From Gammaproteobacteria bacterium (GTDB lineage Bacteria > Pseudomonadota > Gammaproteobacteria > GCA-001735895): 6,854 bases of DNA. Within the stretch, counting starts at the first letter, position 1. Each line of letters starts with the position of its first letter. The stretch spans positions 1 through 6,854 of the forward strand of contig JANTFY010000127.1 of NCBI GenBank assembly GCA_024763185.1, read 5' to 3'. The notes beneath the pieces are model-generated. The model was not told the origin of the DNA, did not search any database, and saw only the letters and a program-made list of their open reading frames with translations. Positions 1 through 6,158 of this stretch are shown in pieces. The translations under genes and the position numbers were made by a program.

Positions 1-1049
1 ATCCGGTCGGCATGATTCGCAATCTTGATCGCGCCGTTATCGATGAAATACAACGGGCACCCCAGTTGCTTCTGGCAATCAAAAAAAGCGTCGATGAAGA
101 TCGTCGCCCCGGGCGATTTCTGCTGACTGGCTCGGCTAATCTGATGACGCTGCCCACGGTTGCCGACTCACTCGCCGGACGCATGGAAACCTTGATGCTT
201 TTACCCCTGTCGCAGAGCGAAATCGAGAACAGGCCGGCCAACTGGGTTGATAGTATATTTGCCGGAAAAATCCTGACAGCCAGGCCTCCGGTACTCGGTG
301 CCGAACTGGTCGAACGTGTTTTGCGTGGCGGCTACCCGGAAGCAGTTGCACGGCCAACGGAAAAACGCCGTATTGCCTGGGCTAGGCAATACATCACTGC
401 CATTCTTCAACGTGATGTCCGAGATATCGCCGAAATTGACAAACTGGATCAGTTGCCACGCTTTCTTAACGTCCTGGCACAAACCGCTGGCCAGATGTGT
501 AACTACTCCAAGTTAGGTGGTCAAGTCGGTCTGGATGGAAAAACCGTTTCTCGCTATATTGGCGTCTTTGAGCAACTGTACCTGCTTAAGCATATTGATG
601 TCTGGGCACGCAATCGCCTGAAACGCGTTGTCAAAACCCCCAAGCTTCAGTTCATCGATTCCGGTTTATTGGCGATGCTCATGGATGTCAGCGGCAAAGA
701 TGTTCATGCAGACAAGGGCCGTTACGGTCACGTTCTGGAAAGTTTTGTTTTCGGTGAACTGCTCAAGCACATGACAACAGCGTATAGTGACTATCGGCCA
801 CTGTACTACCGGGATGCGGACAAGTTCGAGGTCGATATTGTTATTGAGAACAGCGCAGGACAACTGGTCGGCGTCGAAGTAAAAGCCTCTGCCACCGTGA
901 AAGAGCGGGATCTGCGCGGATTGAAAAAACTCGCCAACCTGGCCGGTGATCAGTTCACAGCAGGTGTGTTGCTATACGATGGTGATGAAACCATGCCTCT
1001 GGGGAACAACCTGTGGGCTGCTCCCTTGTCCACCCTCTGGGGCTCGTAA
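1..1049 (+). CDS. AAA family ATPase with C-terminal DUF4143 region, 5'-partial
   Basis: This is the 3' part of an ATP-binding protein of the AAA_14/DUF4143 family. The frame is open to the left edge (first whole codon at base 3), and the ATG at 12 is internal, so the Walker A loop lies outside the window. Counting from that ATG, VIDE at 9-12 is the Walker B motif, followed by the family's typical QRAP. LLTGSANL at 37-44 is the sensor strand. The DUF4143 part follows, with RGGYPEAV, a QRDVRDI segment, a winged-helix-like stretch (KTVSRYIGVFEQLYLLK) and FIDSGLLAML. Near the end D275 and E289-V-K291 form a PD-(D/E)XK-like nuclease signature. Members of this family are common on genomic islands and their cellular role is poorly known; some sit beside toxin-antitoxin genes. 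Here the next gene is a convergent Fic gene, which is context rather than proof of a link. The family call is secure; the function is not. Confidence 0.9.
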   Translation, partial: PVGMIRNLDRAVIDEIQRAPQLLLAIKKSVDEDRRPGRFLLTGSANLMTLPTVADSLAGRMETLMLLPLSQSEIENRPANWVDSIFAGKILTARPPVLGAELVERVLRGGYPEAVARPTEKRRIAWARQYITAILQRDVRDIAEIDKLDQLPRFLNVLAQTAGQMCNYSKLGGQVGLDGKTVSRYIGVFEQLYLLKHIDVWARNRLKRVVKTPKLQFIDSGLLAMLMDVSGKDVHADKGRYGHVLESFVFGELLKHMTTAYSDYRPLYYRDADKFEVDIVIENSAGQLVGVEVKASATVKERDLRGLKKLANLAGDQFTAGVLLYDGDETMPLGNNLWAAPLSTLWGS

Positions 1050-1148
1050 AGCGGGCCATCAATACGCCTGCTCAACCGAGCGCCAGAAATACCATAATTA
1101 CGTCAATATGCCACTCATGGTAGCGCTGCTTTTCCTGCAACAGCGCGC

Positions 1149-1172
1149 GGAAAACACCATGAAAAACACCAT
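1149..1172. repeat. Direct repeat A, copy 1
   Basis: The block reads GGAAAACACCATGAAAAACACCAT-like and is itself a near-tandem of AAACACCAT units. A second copy at 1311-1332 matches after a 2-base gap and two C/T changes. The two copies are about 160 bp apart in the same orientation and flank the repeat B pair. Confidence 0.55.
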
Positions 1173-1202
1173 TGATGATGCAGATTATATTATTGACAGG
1201 AG

Positions 1203-1224
1203 TTTTTTATCTTTATATTTCAAT
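1203..1224. repeat. Direct repeat B, copy 1
   Basis: It begins TTTTTTATCT, continues with TTATATTT and ends CAAT. A 22-base near-copy lies at 1268-1289 in the same orientation, 65 bp away, differing only by a shifted C/T within the pyrimidine stretch. Low complexity makes chance similarity possible, but ten bases match exactly at the start and CAAT closes both. Confidence 0.45.
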
Positions 1225-1258
1225 AAGTTGATAATTCAAGTCACTCCCACTCTATTGT

Positions 1259-1298
1259 AAATAAGCCTTTTTTATCTCTTATATTCAATGGCTTATTT
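1259..1298. repeat. Inverted repeat AAATAAGCC / GGCTTATTT
   Basis: The 9-base arms at 1259-1267 and 1290-1298 are perfectly complementary and separated by 22 bases that are mostly repeat B copy 2. The right arm runs into a short T stretch. It could act as a weak terminator for the upstream (+) gene or as a protein-binding site. The long loop and AT-rich arms make a strong terminator unlikely. Confidence 0.45.
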
Positions 1299-1310
1299 TC
1301 CTTCTAAATC

Positions 1311-1332
1311 GGAATACCATGAAAAATACCAT
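1311..1332. repeat. Direct repeat A, copy 2
   Basis: This 22-base block matches 1149-1172 apart from a 2-base gap and two C/T substitutions. It lies between the inverted repeat and the 3' end of the Fic gene. Confidence 0.55.
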
Positions 1333-1383
1333 GCTCAGAAAATCCTGCAAATCGTGAAAAAAATCACCAACCCACACGGTAAC

Positions 1384-2553
1384 TTATTTTTTCGTCGGAC
1401 CTGGCTGAGCAGGTTCAACAATCGTCAACTCATAGCGCGTTGTTCTGCCACCACCTGGTAACGGAATGATTATACCTTTGGCAACTAGGTCAGAAAGATC
1501 ACGGCTGGCTGTTCGATTGGGGCACTTTGTGATCACTTCATATTTCCTGGTCGTTATTCCGCCTTCAAAGCCTTTTCGTCCTTCAGCGAACACCCGAGAT
1601 ACCATCCTGTCCTGCCGTTCATTCAGCTGATCGCCATACGTTTCGTAGAAACGTGTCTTGGCCAGTACAAAATCCACTTCTTCCCTGGCAATTTCCTGGG
1701 CCTTGATTATTGTGTCTGCAAAATAATCCAGCCAAACGTTAACATCCAGGCTTCCACGACTCGCTTTCTCAAGTTGCAGGTAATAGGACTTTTTATCCGC
1801 CTCAATCGCCGTGGCGAGGCAAGCCGTGGTTGGATAGACGAGAGACTGCGAAAGTGCATGATCAGTGATCGCCCTGCCAACTCGCCCGTTACCATCATCG
1901 AAGGGGTGAATCACTTCGAACCAGAGATGGGCAATACCTGCTCGGGCAATACCGGGCATAGCCTTATCCCCACTCAAGGGACTGGTTTGGTTGTACCATT
2001 CGATAAGCTTCACCATTTCATCAGGCACCCGAGCCGCTGGCGGGGCCTCATAGTGAACCTTTTCGCACCCATAAGGCCCGCTCACTATTTGCATTGGTGA
2101 AGGATCGTTGCGGTATGCGCCTCGCAAAATAGGCGTGTAGCGCTGTTCCGGGATGGCCATGGACTGCCACTTGCCCAACAGTTCACCTGTCAGGGATGAA
2201 CGCCAGTTCTTGCGAACGTCCACCAGCAGTGAAGCAGCCCCCACCGCTTTCTGGTCAGAGTTGTCCGGCAGCGTGTCCGATGTAATCAAGGAGAGTAGTG
2301 ACGACCTGACCGACTCTCTGTCCAGATCCTCGCCTTCGATGGCGCTGGTTTTGATGGCCTCGGAAAGCATCAAGTCGATCGTGGCATCTTCTTGAGACGC
2401 CACGGGAAGTGCATCAAAGCTGCCTGCCAAGCGCTCTGAATTTATGCGAAATGCAAGCTCCCGATCTTCGAGTGCGCTCTTCTCATAGCGAAAATCTGGC
2501 CAGTCCGGCTGTTGCCATATCCATCTCATGGCGCGATTGTAGTACTTATTCAC
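1384..2553 (-). CDS. Fic family protein adenylyltransferase (DUF4172-Fic-winged helix)
   Basis: Fic enzymes transfer AMP from ATP to hydroxyl side chains of target proteins. Of 389 residues, WIWQQPDWPDFRY at 11-23 opens the DUF4172 N-terminal domain. TSAIEG at 69-74 fits the (S/T)xxxE(G/N) inhibitory motif with E73 as the blocking glutamate, which makes this a class II, self-inhibited Fic protein. The catalytic motif HPFDDGNGRVGR at 216-227 is intact (H216, D220, N222, R224, R227). Residues about 330-380 look like a winged helix (ITTRKYEVITKCPNRTASRDLSDLVAKG read in two parts), so DNA binding is plausible. The start used here is GTG at 2553; ATG at 2529 (MRWIWQQ) is an alternative, and neither has a clear ribosome binding site. 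The gene converges on the ATPase gene and is transcribed away from an array of repeated half-sites overlapping its start. Autoregulation is my inference. The protein targets are unknown. Confidence 0.95.
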   Translation of the reverse strand: MNKYYNRAMRWIWQQPDWPDFRYEKSALEDRELAFRINSERLAGSFDALPVASQEDATIDLMLSEAIKTSAIEGEDLDRESVRSSLLSLITSDTLPDNSDQKAVGAASLLVDVRKNWRSSLTGELLGKWQSMAIPEQRYTPILRGAYRNDPSPMQIVSGPYGCEKVHYEAPPAARVPDEMVKLIEWYNQTSPLSGDKAMPGIARAGIAHLWFEVIHPFDDGNGRVGRAITDHALSQSLVYPTTACLATAIEADKKSYYLQLEKASRGSLDVNVWLDYFADTIIKAQEIAREEVDFVLAKTRFYETYGDQLNERQDRMVSRVFAEGRKGFEGGITTRKYEVITKCPNRTASRDLSDLVAKGIIIPLPGGGRTTRYELTIVEPAQPGPTKK

Positions 2554-2601
2554 GCCATATTAAATATATATTTGGCGTGTTTATACTCCTAAATCACGCC
2601 A
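2551..2601. promoter_or_regulatory. Candidate Fic operator: three alternating TGGCGTG half-sites, 22-bp period
   Basis: CACGCCA occurs at 2551-2557 and 2595-2601, and its reverse complement TGGCGTG at 2573-2579. Both gaps are exactly 15 bases, so successive sites start 22 bp apart, about two helical turns, and alternate in orientation. This gives two adjacent palindromes sharing the middle half-site. The gaps are AT-rich and hold a TATAAA read on the minus strand (2581-2586) that could be a -10 element. The leftmost site overlaps the GTG start codon at 2551-2553. A repressor bound here would block both promoter and start. The winged helix of the Fic protein is the obvious candidate binder, which is inference. 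Confidence 0.7.
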
Positions 2602-2919
2602 CTCTCGTTCGAAAAGCGATATCTGGGTGCAGAGTTCACGTATCATCGACGAGCTGTTCCTCGGCGAACCAAGTATAAGGAGAATAACCGCTATCACCCA
2701 TGTATACAAGACAGAAAACTTGAGCCTGGATGCTCCTGAAACATCCGTCTATCTGTCCTCAATCGATTCAACCCCCCCCCCTGAATTTCCGGCTGAACCC
2801 ACCCTTTTCCACTGCCTTTCTGGCCTTCCAACTTGGTTCGGGCAAAAGGCCTCCAGGCAAGCAAACAATAGAAACCGGAACCCGTGTCGTCGACCTGCAT
2901 CACCTGAACCACATCTTCA
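2602..2919. other. Non-coding stretch with a C10 tract
   Basis: I find no supportable gene on either strand. Open frames here have unusual composition and no ribosome binding site. The one notable feature is a run of ten C at 2772-2781. Confidence 0.5.
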
Positions 2920-3114
2920 TCAACTCGGTTTGAGCGCCCGCAAACTCTGCTGCCATTGCACATCCTGTTCATCCGTCGGCTCAATTCTGCAACTGCGGCC
3001 CACTTCATTTTCATACCATCCGCGGTCGTGCCGATGAGGCTCGGCCTCGTAACACCACCATCGACCGTCTTCATCCATCGCCATCCAGCGCGCCCAGGGT
3101 GGACAGGTGTTCAA
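2920..3114 (-). CDS. Small hypothetical protein, tryptophan-rich
   Basis: This 64-residue frame has a composition like a real protein: CPPWARWMAMDEDGRWWCYE at 4-23, then EPHRHDRGWYENEVGRS, ending in an acidic DEQDVQWQQSL helix-like tail. The pattern WxxWxAMDxDGxWxxYE followed by a WxxSL-type end resembles small uncharacterised proteins of phages and islands; this is recollection, not a database hit. The longest frame uses TTG at 3114, whose last two bases overlap the TGA stop of the frame upstream (TTGA). ATG at 3084 or 3078 are alternative starts but would remove the conserved-looking CPPWARW segment. No strong ribosome binding site is seen, so translational coupling is possible. The function is unknown. 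Confidence 0.5.
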   Translation of the reverse strand: MNTCPPWARWMAMDEDGRWWCYEAEPHRHDRGWYENEVGRSCRIEPTDEQDVQWQQSLRALKPS

Positions 3115-3260
3115 ACTGTCAGGCCTGGAAAACCGACGGCTTTAACCATCACACCGCACAGGTAGTTGTGCCCTCTGGGGGCCAGGACTTGAACGCTCGA
3201 AAGAACCGAATGGGTCGATACTCGTTTATTTGCATGGCTTTGCCAGGTTTGCCTCGCCAT
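3111..3260 (-). CDS. Possible very small protein (49 aa), low support
   Basis: The frame starts at ATG 3260 (MARQTWQSHANKR) with GAGG about 5 bases upstream and a perfect TATAAT on the minus strand at 3283-3288. I see no matching -35. It ends in a TGA that overlaps the TTG start of the next frame. The protein has no recognisable domain; its end reads GHNYLCGVMVKAVGFPGLTV. The signals around it are the main support, and it may be only a leader or a chance frame. Confidence 0.25.
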   Translation of the reverse strand: MARQTWQSHANKRVSTHSVLSSVQVLAPRGHNYLCGVMVKAVGFPGLTV

Positions 3261-3282
3261 GATTCCTCGATTTAAAGTGATC

Positions 3283-3288
3283 ATTATA
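3283..3288 (-). promoter_or_regulatory. Possible -10 element TATAAT
   Basis: A consensus TATAAT on the minus strand lies 22 bases before ATG 3260 and between the two small frames and the 206-aa gene. No good -35 hexamer is found 16-18 bases upstream, so promoter activity is uncertain. Confidence 0.3.
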
Positions 3289-3326
3289 CTCGGACGCAAG
3301 CGGAAATTTGTGTCGGTGAGGGCCAG

Positions 3327-3947
3327 TCAGATTCCGCAGCTCTCACCTTCTCCCATTGAGTGGAGTGAACCGATCAATCCCGCATCACCGCCGAGACGTG
3401 CGTTTGACGTCAGGCTCGCCCAGTGTCCATCGGGTTCTCGCAGCAGGCTGCCGAGGGTCTCCAGGCGAATCAGGCCGACCCGGGCCGGGTCATTGGCATC
3501 CGACAGAACCCCGCGTGTATCCAGGTCGACGATGAGCTGGCCACAGTTGTGACTGTCCATCGGCACACAGGTTGCCTTCCCTTGAATCTCTCCGCTGTAA
3601 TCCAGCGTAACATCCTGGGTATTGATGCGTCCGCGCGTGCGTCCCTCGACCACGCCCAGCGACAGATTGATCACCAGTTCGAGGTCCTGGTCGAACACAA
3701 ATCGCTGGCAACCTGAAGCCGGCGGATCGAACTCGGGTGGCACGTCACTCGCATCAAGACTGAATTCACCACTCAGCCCGGTGGTACGGATACGCAGGTT
3801 ACCGTTCCCCACATTCTGCATATCGACTACTCCAAGGTCGGGATTAATATATCGACCGCCAACGGGCACGAAAATGATTCCAGCCACAGCGATGGATGTG
3901 ATCAGCAGCAGCACGCCGCCAACAATGAATTTTATTTTGTTGCTCAT
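3327..3947 (-). CDS. Membrane-anchored extracytoplasmic protein of unknown function
   Basis: The 206-residue protein starts at ATG 3947, chosen because AGGAGG (3954-3959) sits 6 bases before it; the frame stays open further upstream, but that part overlaps the preceding gene. Residues 5-26 (IKFIVGGVLLLITSIAVAGIIF) form one hydrophobic segment after MSNK, either a signal anchor or an uncleaved signal peptide. The remainder, about 180 residues, alternates short polar and hydrophobic strands and is probably all-beta and outside the cytoplasm. It has four cysteines in that part (in SGCQRF, KATCVP, HNCGQ and the C-terminal ESCGI), so disulfides are possible. I do not recognise a family. It follows the barrel-cupredoxin gene by 10 bases, with the upstream stop codon inside its ribosome binding site, so the two are almost certainly co-transcribed and probably function together. 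Confidence 0.85.
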   Translation of the reverse strand: MSNKIKFIVGGVLLLITSIAVAGIIFVPVGGRYINPDLGVVDMQNVGNGNLRIRTTGLSGEFSLDASDVPPEFDPPASGCQRFVFDQDLELVINLSLGVVEGRTRGRINTQDVTLDYSGEIQGKATCVPMDSHNCGQLIVDLDTRGVLSDANDPARVGLIRLETLGSLLREPDGHWASLTSNARLGGDAGLIGSLHSMGEGESCGI

Positions 3948-3953
3948 GATGAT

Positions 3954-3960
3954 CCTCCTA
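3954..3960 (-). promoter_or_regulatory. Ribosome binding site TAGGAGG overlapping the upstream stop codon
   Basis: AGGAGG at 3954-3959 lies 6 bases before ATG 3947, and its leading TAG (3958-3960) is the stop codon of the preceding gene. This fixes the start of the 206-aa protein and points to tightly linked translation of the two genes. Confidence 0.85.
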
Positions 3961-5637
3961 AGGAACGATGCGAATGACCCCATAATTGGCGGGCGTATCC
4001 CCACAAACCATGGGATCAACATAGTGGTAGATTTCGGCCCCAATCGGGCCTATGGTGCGCGTGAACGTATGCGAGTGGGTGTTCGGATGTGGATCGTTTA
4101 AACCCTGGGATGTAAAGTGGGCCTTCCTCCTGCGTTGATTAAACACCTGGCTCCACTCATACAGGGTTCTGGGTGTCGCGGATGCTGGATCCAACGGGCC
4201 GCCATCCTCGATGGCCTGCCATAGAATGGCCTCATAGGCCTCGACGAAAACGGCGTCCGAGTTGACCCGGGCATTCTCAAGCGCGGAATCAAGACCAGCG
4301 GCAAGGGGTATTTTTGACGGATTATTCGTCTGAAAACCGGTCACCTGACCTTCTGCGCTTGCTGCCAGGACGTAAGGATTCGGGCACCCGCCCGGTGCGT
4401 CCTTAAAGTCGGACAAGGTTCCGGTCATCGGATGGCTTCCAGTACTATGGCACGTGGATGGAGCATCTTTCTGCAGGCCATTGTGCTGGACAACAAAGTC
4501 CAGGCCATGGTTTGCCGCGCCAAAGGTGAGGATTTCGGTAGTCTGTTCGGTTCCTCCCGGAATCGAGGTCTCACAGCCGGCCGTTGGACAGCCAAGATAT
4601 TCAGTCGCACTGGCCACCCGCGGAAAACCGGCCTGAATGAGCTGATAGGACATACTTTTACCGGGAAACGCCGTTGCGATATCGGCAAACTGCTGCTCAT
4701 AGAAATCATAAAGCCCCTGTGGGGTATAACCCGCACCCGCCCAAACCTCGGTATTGCAGACCGGACAGGTCGGCTCGCAATTCTTTGGCAGCCGGTTCTC
4801 GTGGCTATGCAGATTGGCGCCGGAAGGTTTGATGTAAGCGAGCGCACGATACCACGCTGAGTTCTCCATCAGATGGCTTGCAACCGCCTGCATGAACATG
4901 CTGTAACGATCGGCATAGATGGGCTCGGTCGGATCCGCTAGCGTCATGATCTCCACGCCACAGGCCGTACTGTTTCCGCCCACGTCTTGAAAGTCGAAGC
5001 GTGTCATTCCGAGGTCATCAAACAACCATTCCGGTCGACCCTTTTTCCCGGCCTTGAAGGAAAGACTATAATGCTTGCCGGCTTTCACCACTCTATCGAT
5101 CTGTTGATCGAGGTGGCTCCAGTCATACACGCCCGGTGCAGTCTCCACCTCATTCCAGTTGAAGCGCAGGAAAACACCTGCGATACCGTCCGCATCCAGT
5201 ATTTCCTGCAGCGGTGCGTTCATGTCTCCGGATGCAGGGCACAGAAAACGTCCATTAACCTCGATGGCATTGGACTCGTCGCAAGGAGCCGACACATCGC
5301 CAGACGCGTACGAGCGCAGCCCTTCCTCCTTGGGACCTAGCGCAAAAACACCAGAGGATGCCACGGGTAAAGGCCCGGTAAATTCATTCGGGTCATTCGG
5401 ATCAAAAGGTAGATAGGATTCGCACCAGTCAGGAAACCCTGATCCGTCAGGATGAACACGTACAACCGACCGCCGCCGGTCGGGAAACGCCCAATGAACC
5501 GTGTCGCCATCCTGGATGTTAAGCCAGACCGGATCATAAGTTCCATCCGCGTTTACAGTAACGGTGTAATCAGCGGCGGAGATACTGGCAGGAAGGAAAA
5601 TTGCCAACATCGCTGAAACATTTCTGAATTTTTTCAC
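3958..5637 (-). CDS. Exported glycosidase-like barrel inserted in a cupredoxin-like domain
   Basis: The 559-residue protein starts at GTG 5637, with AAGGAGG 5 bases upstream. Residues 1-22 are a signal peptide (MKKFRN, hydrophobic core, SISAA). Residues 23-61 look like the first half of a plastocyanin-like fold: YTVTVNADGTYDPVWLNIQDGDTVHW. Residues 150-500 resemble a TIM-barrel glycoside hydrolase: FNWNEVETAPGVYDWSHLD at 159-177 is the W-x-E-x-x-PG-x-Y-x-W pattern seen in clan GH-A enzymes. E280 (in HSHENRLP after a beta strand) and E466 or E469 (VFVEAYEAILW) could be the acid/base and nucleophile. Residues 521-559 look like the second half of the cupredoxin: HTFTRTI, GAEIYHYVDP, GVIRIVP. The usual copper ligands are absent: S57 replaces the first histidine and V540 the cysteine. 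Substrate unknown. It probably acts in the periplasm or outside, with the anchored protein encoded next. The domain assignments are from motif reading only. Confidence 0.8.
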   Translation of the reverse strand: MKKFRNVSAMLAIFLPASISAADYTVTVNADGTYDPVWLNIQDGDTVHWAFPDRRRSVVRVHPDGSGFPDWCESYLPFDPNDPNEFTGPLPVASSGVFALGPKEEGLRSYASGDVSAPCDESNAIEVNGRFLCPASGDMNAPLQEILDADGIAGVFLRFNWNEVETAPGVYDWSHLDQQIDRVVKAGKHYSLSFKAGKKGRPEWLFDDLGMTRFDFQDVGGNSTACGVEIMTLADPTEPIYADRYSMFMQAVASHLMENSAWYRALAYIKPSGANLHSHENRLPKNCEPTCPVCNTEVWAGAGYTPQGLYDFYEQQFADIATAFPGKSMSYQLIQAGFPRVASATEYLGCPTAGCETSIPGGTEQTTEILTFGAANHGLDFVVQHNGLQKDAPSTCHSTGSHPMTGTLSDFKDAPGGCPNPYVLAASAEGQVTGFQTNNPSKIPLAAGLDSALENARVNSDAVFVEAYEAILWQAIEDGGPLDPASATPRTLYEWSQVFNQRRRKAHFTSQGLNDPHPNTHSHTFTRTIGPIGAEIYHYVDPMVCGDTPANYGVIRIVP

Positions 5638-5642
5638 GATGG

Positions 5643-5649
5643 CCTCCTT
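5643..5649 (-). promoter_or_regulatory. Ribosome binding site AAGGAGG deciding a GTG start
   Basis: AAGGAGG lies 5 bases upstream of GTG 5637 and supports that codon as the start of the exported 559-residue protein, directly ahead of its signal peptide. Confidence 0.85.
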
Positions 5650-5706
5650 GTGAAATAAGCGTCTGACAAGTCAAAGAACGATCGCATCACTACAAGCAAC
5701 ACGGGG

Positions 5707-5736
5707 ATATTACCAGACTGCACCCGATAATCCCAA
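5707..5736 (-). promoter_or_regulatory. Candidate sigma-70 promoter of the two-gene operon
   Basis: On the minus strand TTGGGA (5731-5736) and TAATAT (5707-5712) are 18 bases apart, about 70 bases before the GTG start. Both hexamers differ from consensus in one or two bases. It is the best match in this spacer but is weak on its own. Confidence 0.3.
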
Positions 5737-5796
5737 CGTCTAGCAATCCTTCGGTGTTCTTATGAACGGAAGATCGCGAACAAGCAAACAGCCGGT

Positions 5797-6045
5797 TCAG
5801 GCGGGGGCCAGGGCCCAGCCGTGGTTCATTGTGCAAATATACGCCTTACCGTTTATCTCCAGACGGCTGCCCTGCTGGTACAATTTGTTCTTGTGCTTGC
5901 ACACTGCTTTCTTTACAGGTTCGATTTGCGCACCGCCTGGCTTCTTGATGTCTTCTGGCAATTTCGCGGCACCAGTATGACCTGCAAGAAAAATATAACT
6001 TGTCGCTATTAACCCAACAGCAATCCCACGCGTACTTATAGTCAT
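5797..6045 (-). CDS. Small secreted two-cysteine protein, complete copy
   Basis: The 82-residue protein has a signal peptide at about 1-26 (IAVGLIATSYIFLAGHTGAA) and a short mature part: KLPEDIKKPGGAQIEPVKK, C49, a YQQGSRLEINGKAYIC stretch ending in C71, and a GWALAPA tail. The C-x-x-x-x-Y-x-x-G-S-x-(I)NGK-x-Y-x-C pattern resembles small periplasmic proteins such as the DUF1496 group, so a single disulfide is likely; this match is tentative. ATG 6045 is chosen over in-frame ATGs at 6051 and 6075 because GGGAG lies 7 bases before it, and because the second copy keeps this ATG and its ribosome binding site but has lost the one at 6051. Most of the gene and 113 bases upstream lie in a 270-bp unit repeated at 6424-6693. 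Function unknown. Confidence 0.75.
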   Translation of the reverse strand: MTISTRGIAVGLIATSYIFLAGHTGAAKLPEDIKKPGGAQIEPVKKAVCKHKNKLYQQGSRLEINGKAYICTMNHGWALAPA

Positions 6046-6158
6046 TGTCATTCTCCCTTGTTGATTCAGATTCACCGACTTCCAACTGCGATATTGCTCC
6101 AGAAAGCGAACAGGTCCGAAAAGCCTGTGTTACCAACAGTATGGACTTCCTCGTCGGC
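5889..6158. repeat. 270-bp direct repeat, copy 1
   Basis: It matches 6424-6693 base for base at a constant offset of 535 with no insertions or deletions and by my count about 22 mismatches, roughly 92% identity. It covers the upstream region, ribosome binding site, signal peptide and first 52 codons of the small secreted protein. Similarity stops abruptly at both ends. Confidence 0.9.

Larger units (their letters stand above)
1050..1383. other. Intergenic AT-rich spacer with nested repeats
   Basis: This spacer lies between the convergent ATPase and Fic genes. No convincing gene is visible. The section from about 1170 to 1300 is much richer in A and T than the flanking genes. It contains two pairs of imperfect direct repeats and one inverted repeat, listed separately. 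No clear rho-independent terminator with a GC-rich stem and U-run follows either gene. Confidence 0.6.

Noticed and set aside
1072..1207. Minus-strand frame containing QEKQRYHEWHIDVIMVF
   Set aside because: It looks slightly protein-like but has no start codon before the middle and no ribosome binding site; it may be a relic, but I cannot support it.
1159..1260. Short plus-strand frame starting MKNTIDDADY
   Set aside because: It is only 33 residues in AT-rich repeat DNA, with no ribosome binding site and no recognisable pattern.
1350..1383. Possible fic terminator with a seven-T run on the minus strand
   Set aside because: The preceding bases (GTGTGGGTTGGTGA) do not form a stable stem, so there is no hairpin to pair with the T-run.
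2627..3037. 136-residue plus-strand frame
   Set aside because: Composition is low-complexity (many S, C, P and H), there is no ribosome binding site or domain, and it lies opposite the more protein-like minus-strand frame at 2920-3114.
3160..3215. tRNA-like 3' segment (GCCAGGACTTGAACG)
   Set aside because: No acceptor, anticodon or T stems could be paired in either orientation.
3948..4043. Longer N-terminus for the 206-aa membrane protein, beginning at 4043
   Set aside because: It would overlap the upstream gene, adds 32 residues without a signal character, and ignores the AGGAGG site placed 6 bases before ATG 3947.
4432..4860. 142-residue plus-strand frame inside the barrel gene
   Set aside because: It is antisense to a gene with a signal peptide, ribosome binding site and coherent domains; no independent support.
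5846..6136. 96-residue minus-strand frame, also present in part in repeat copy 2 (6357-6695)
   Set aside because: It is an alternative frame of the small secreted protein. It lacks a signal peptide and is cysteine-rich only by frame shift; duplication alone explains its presence twice.
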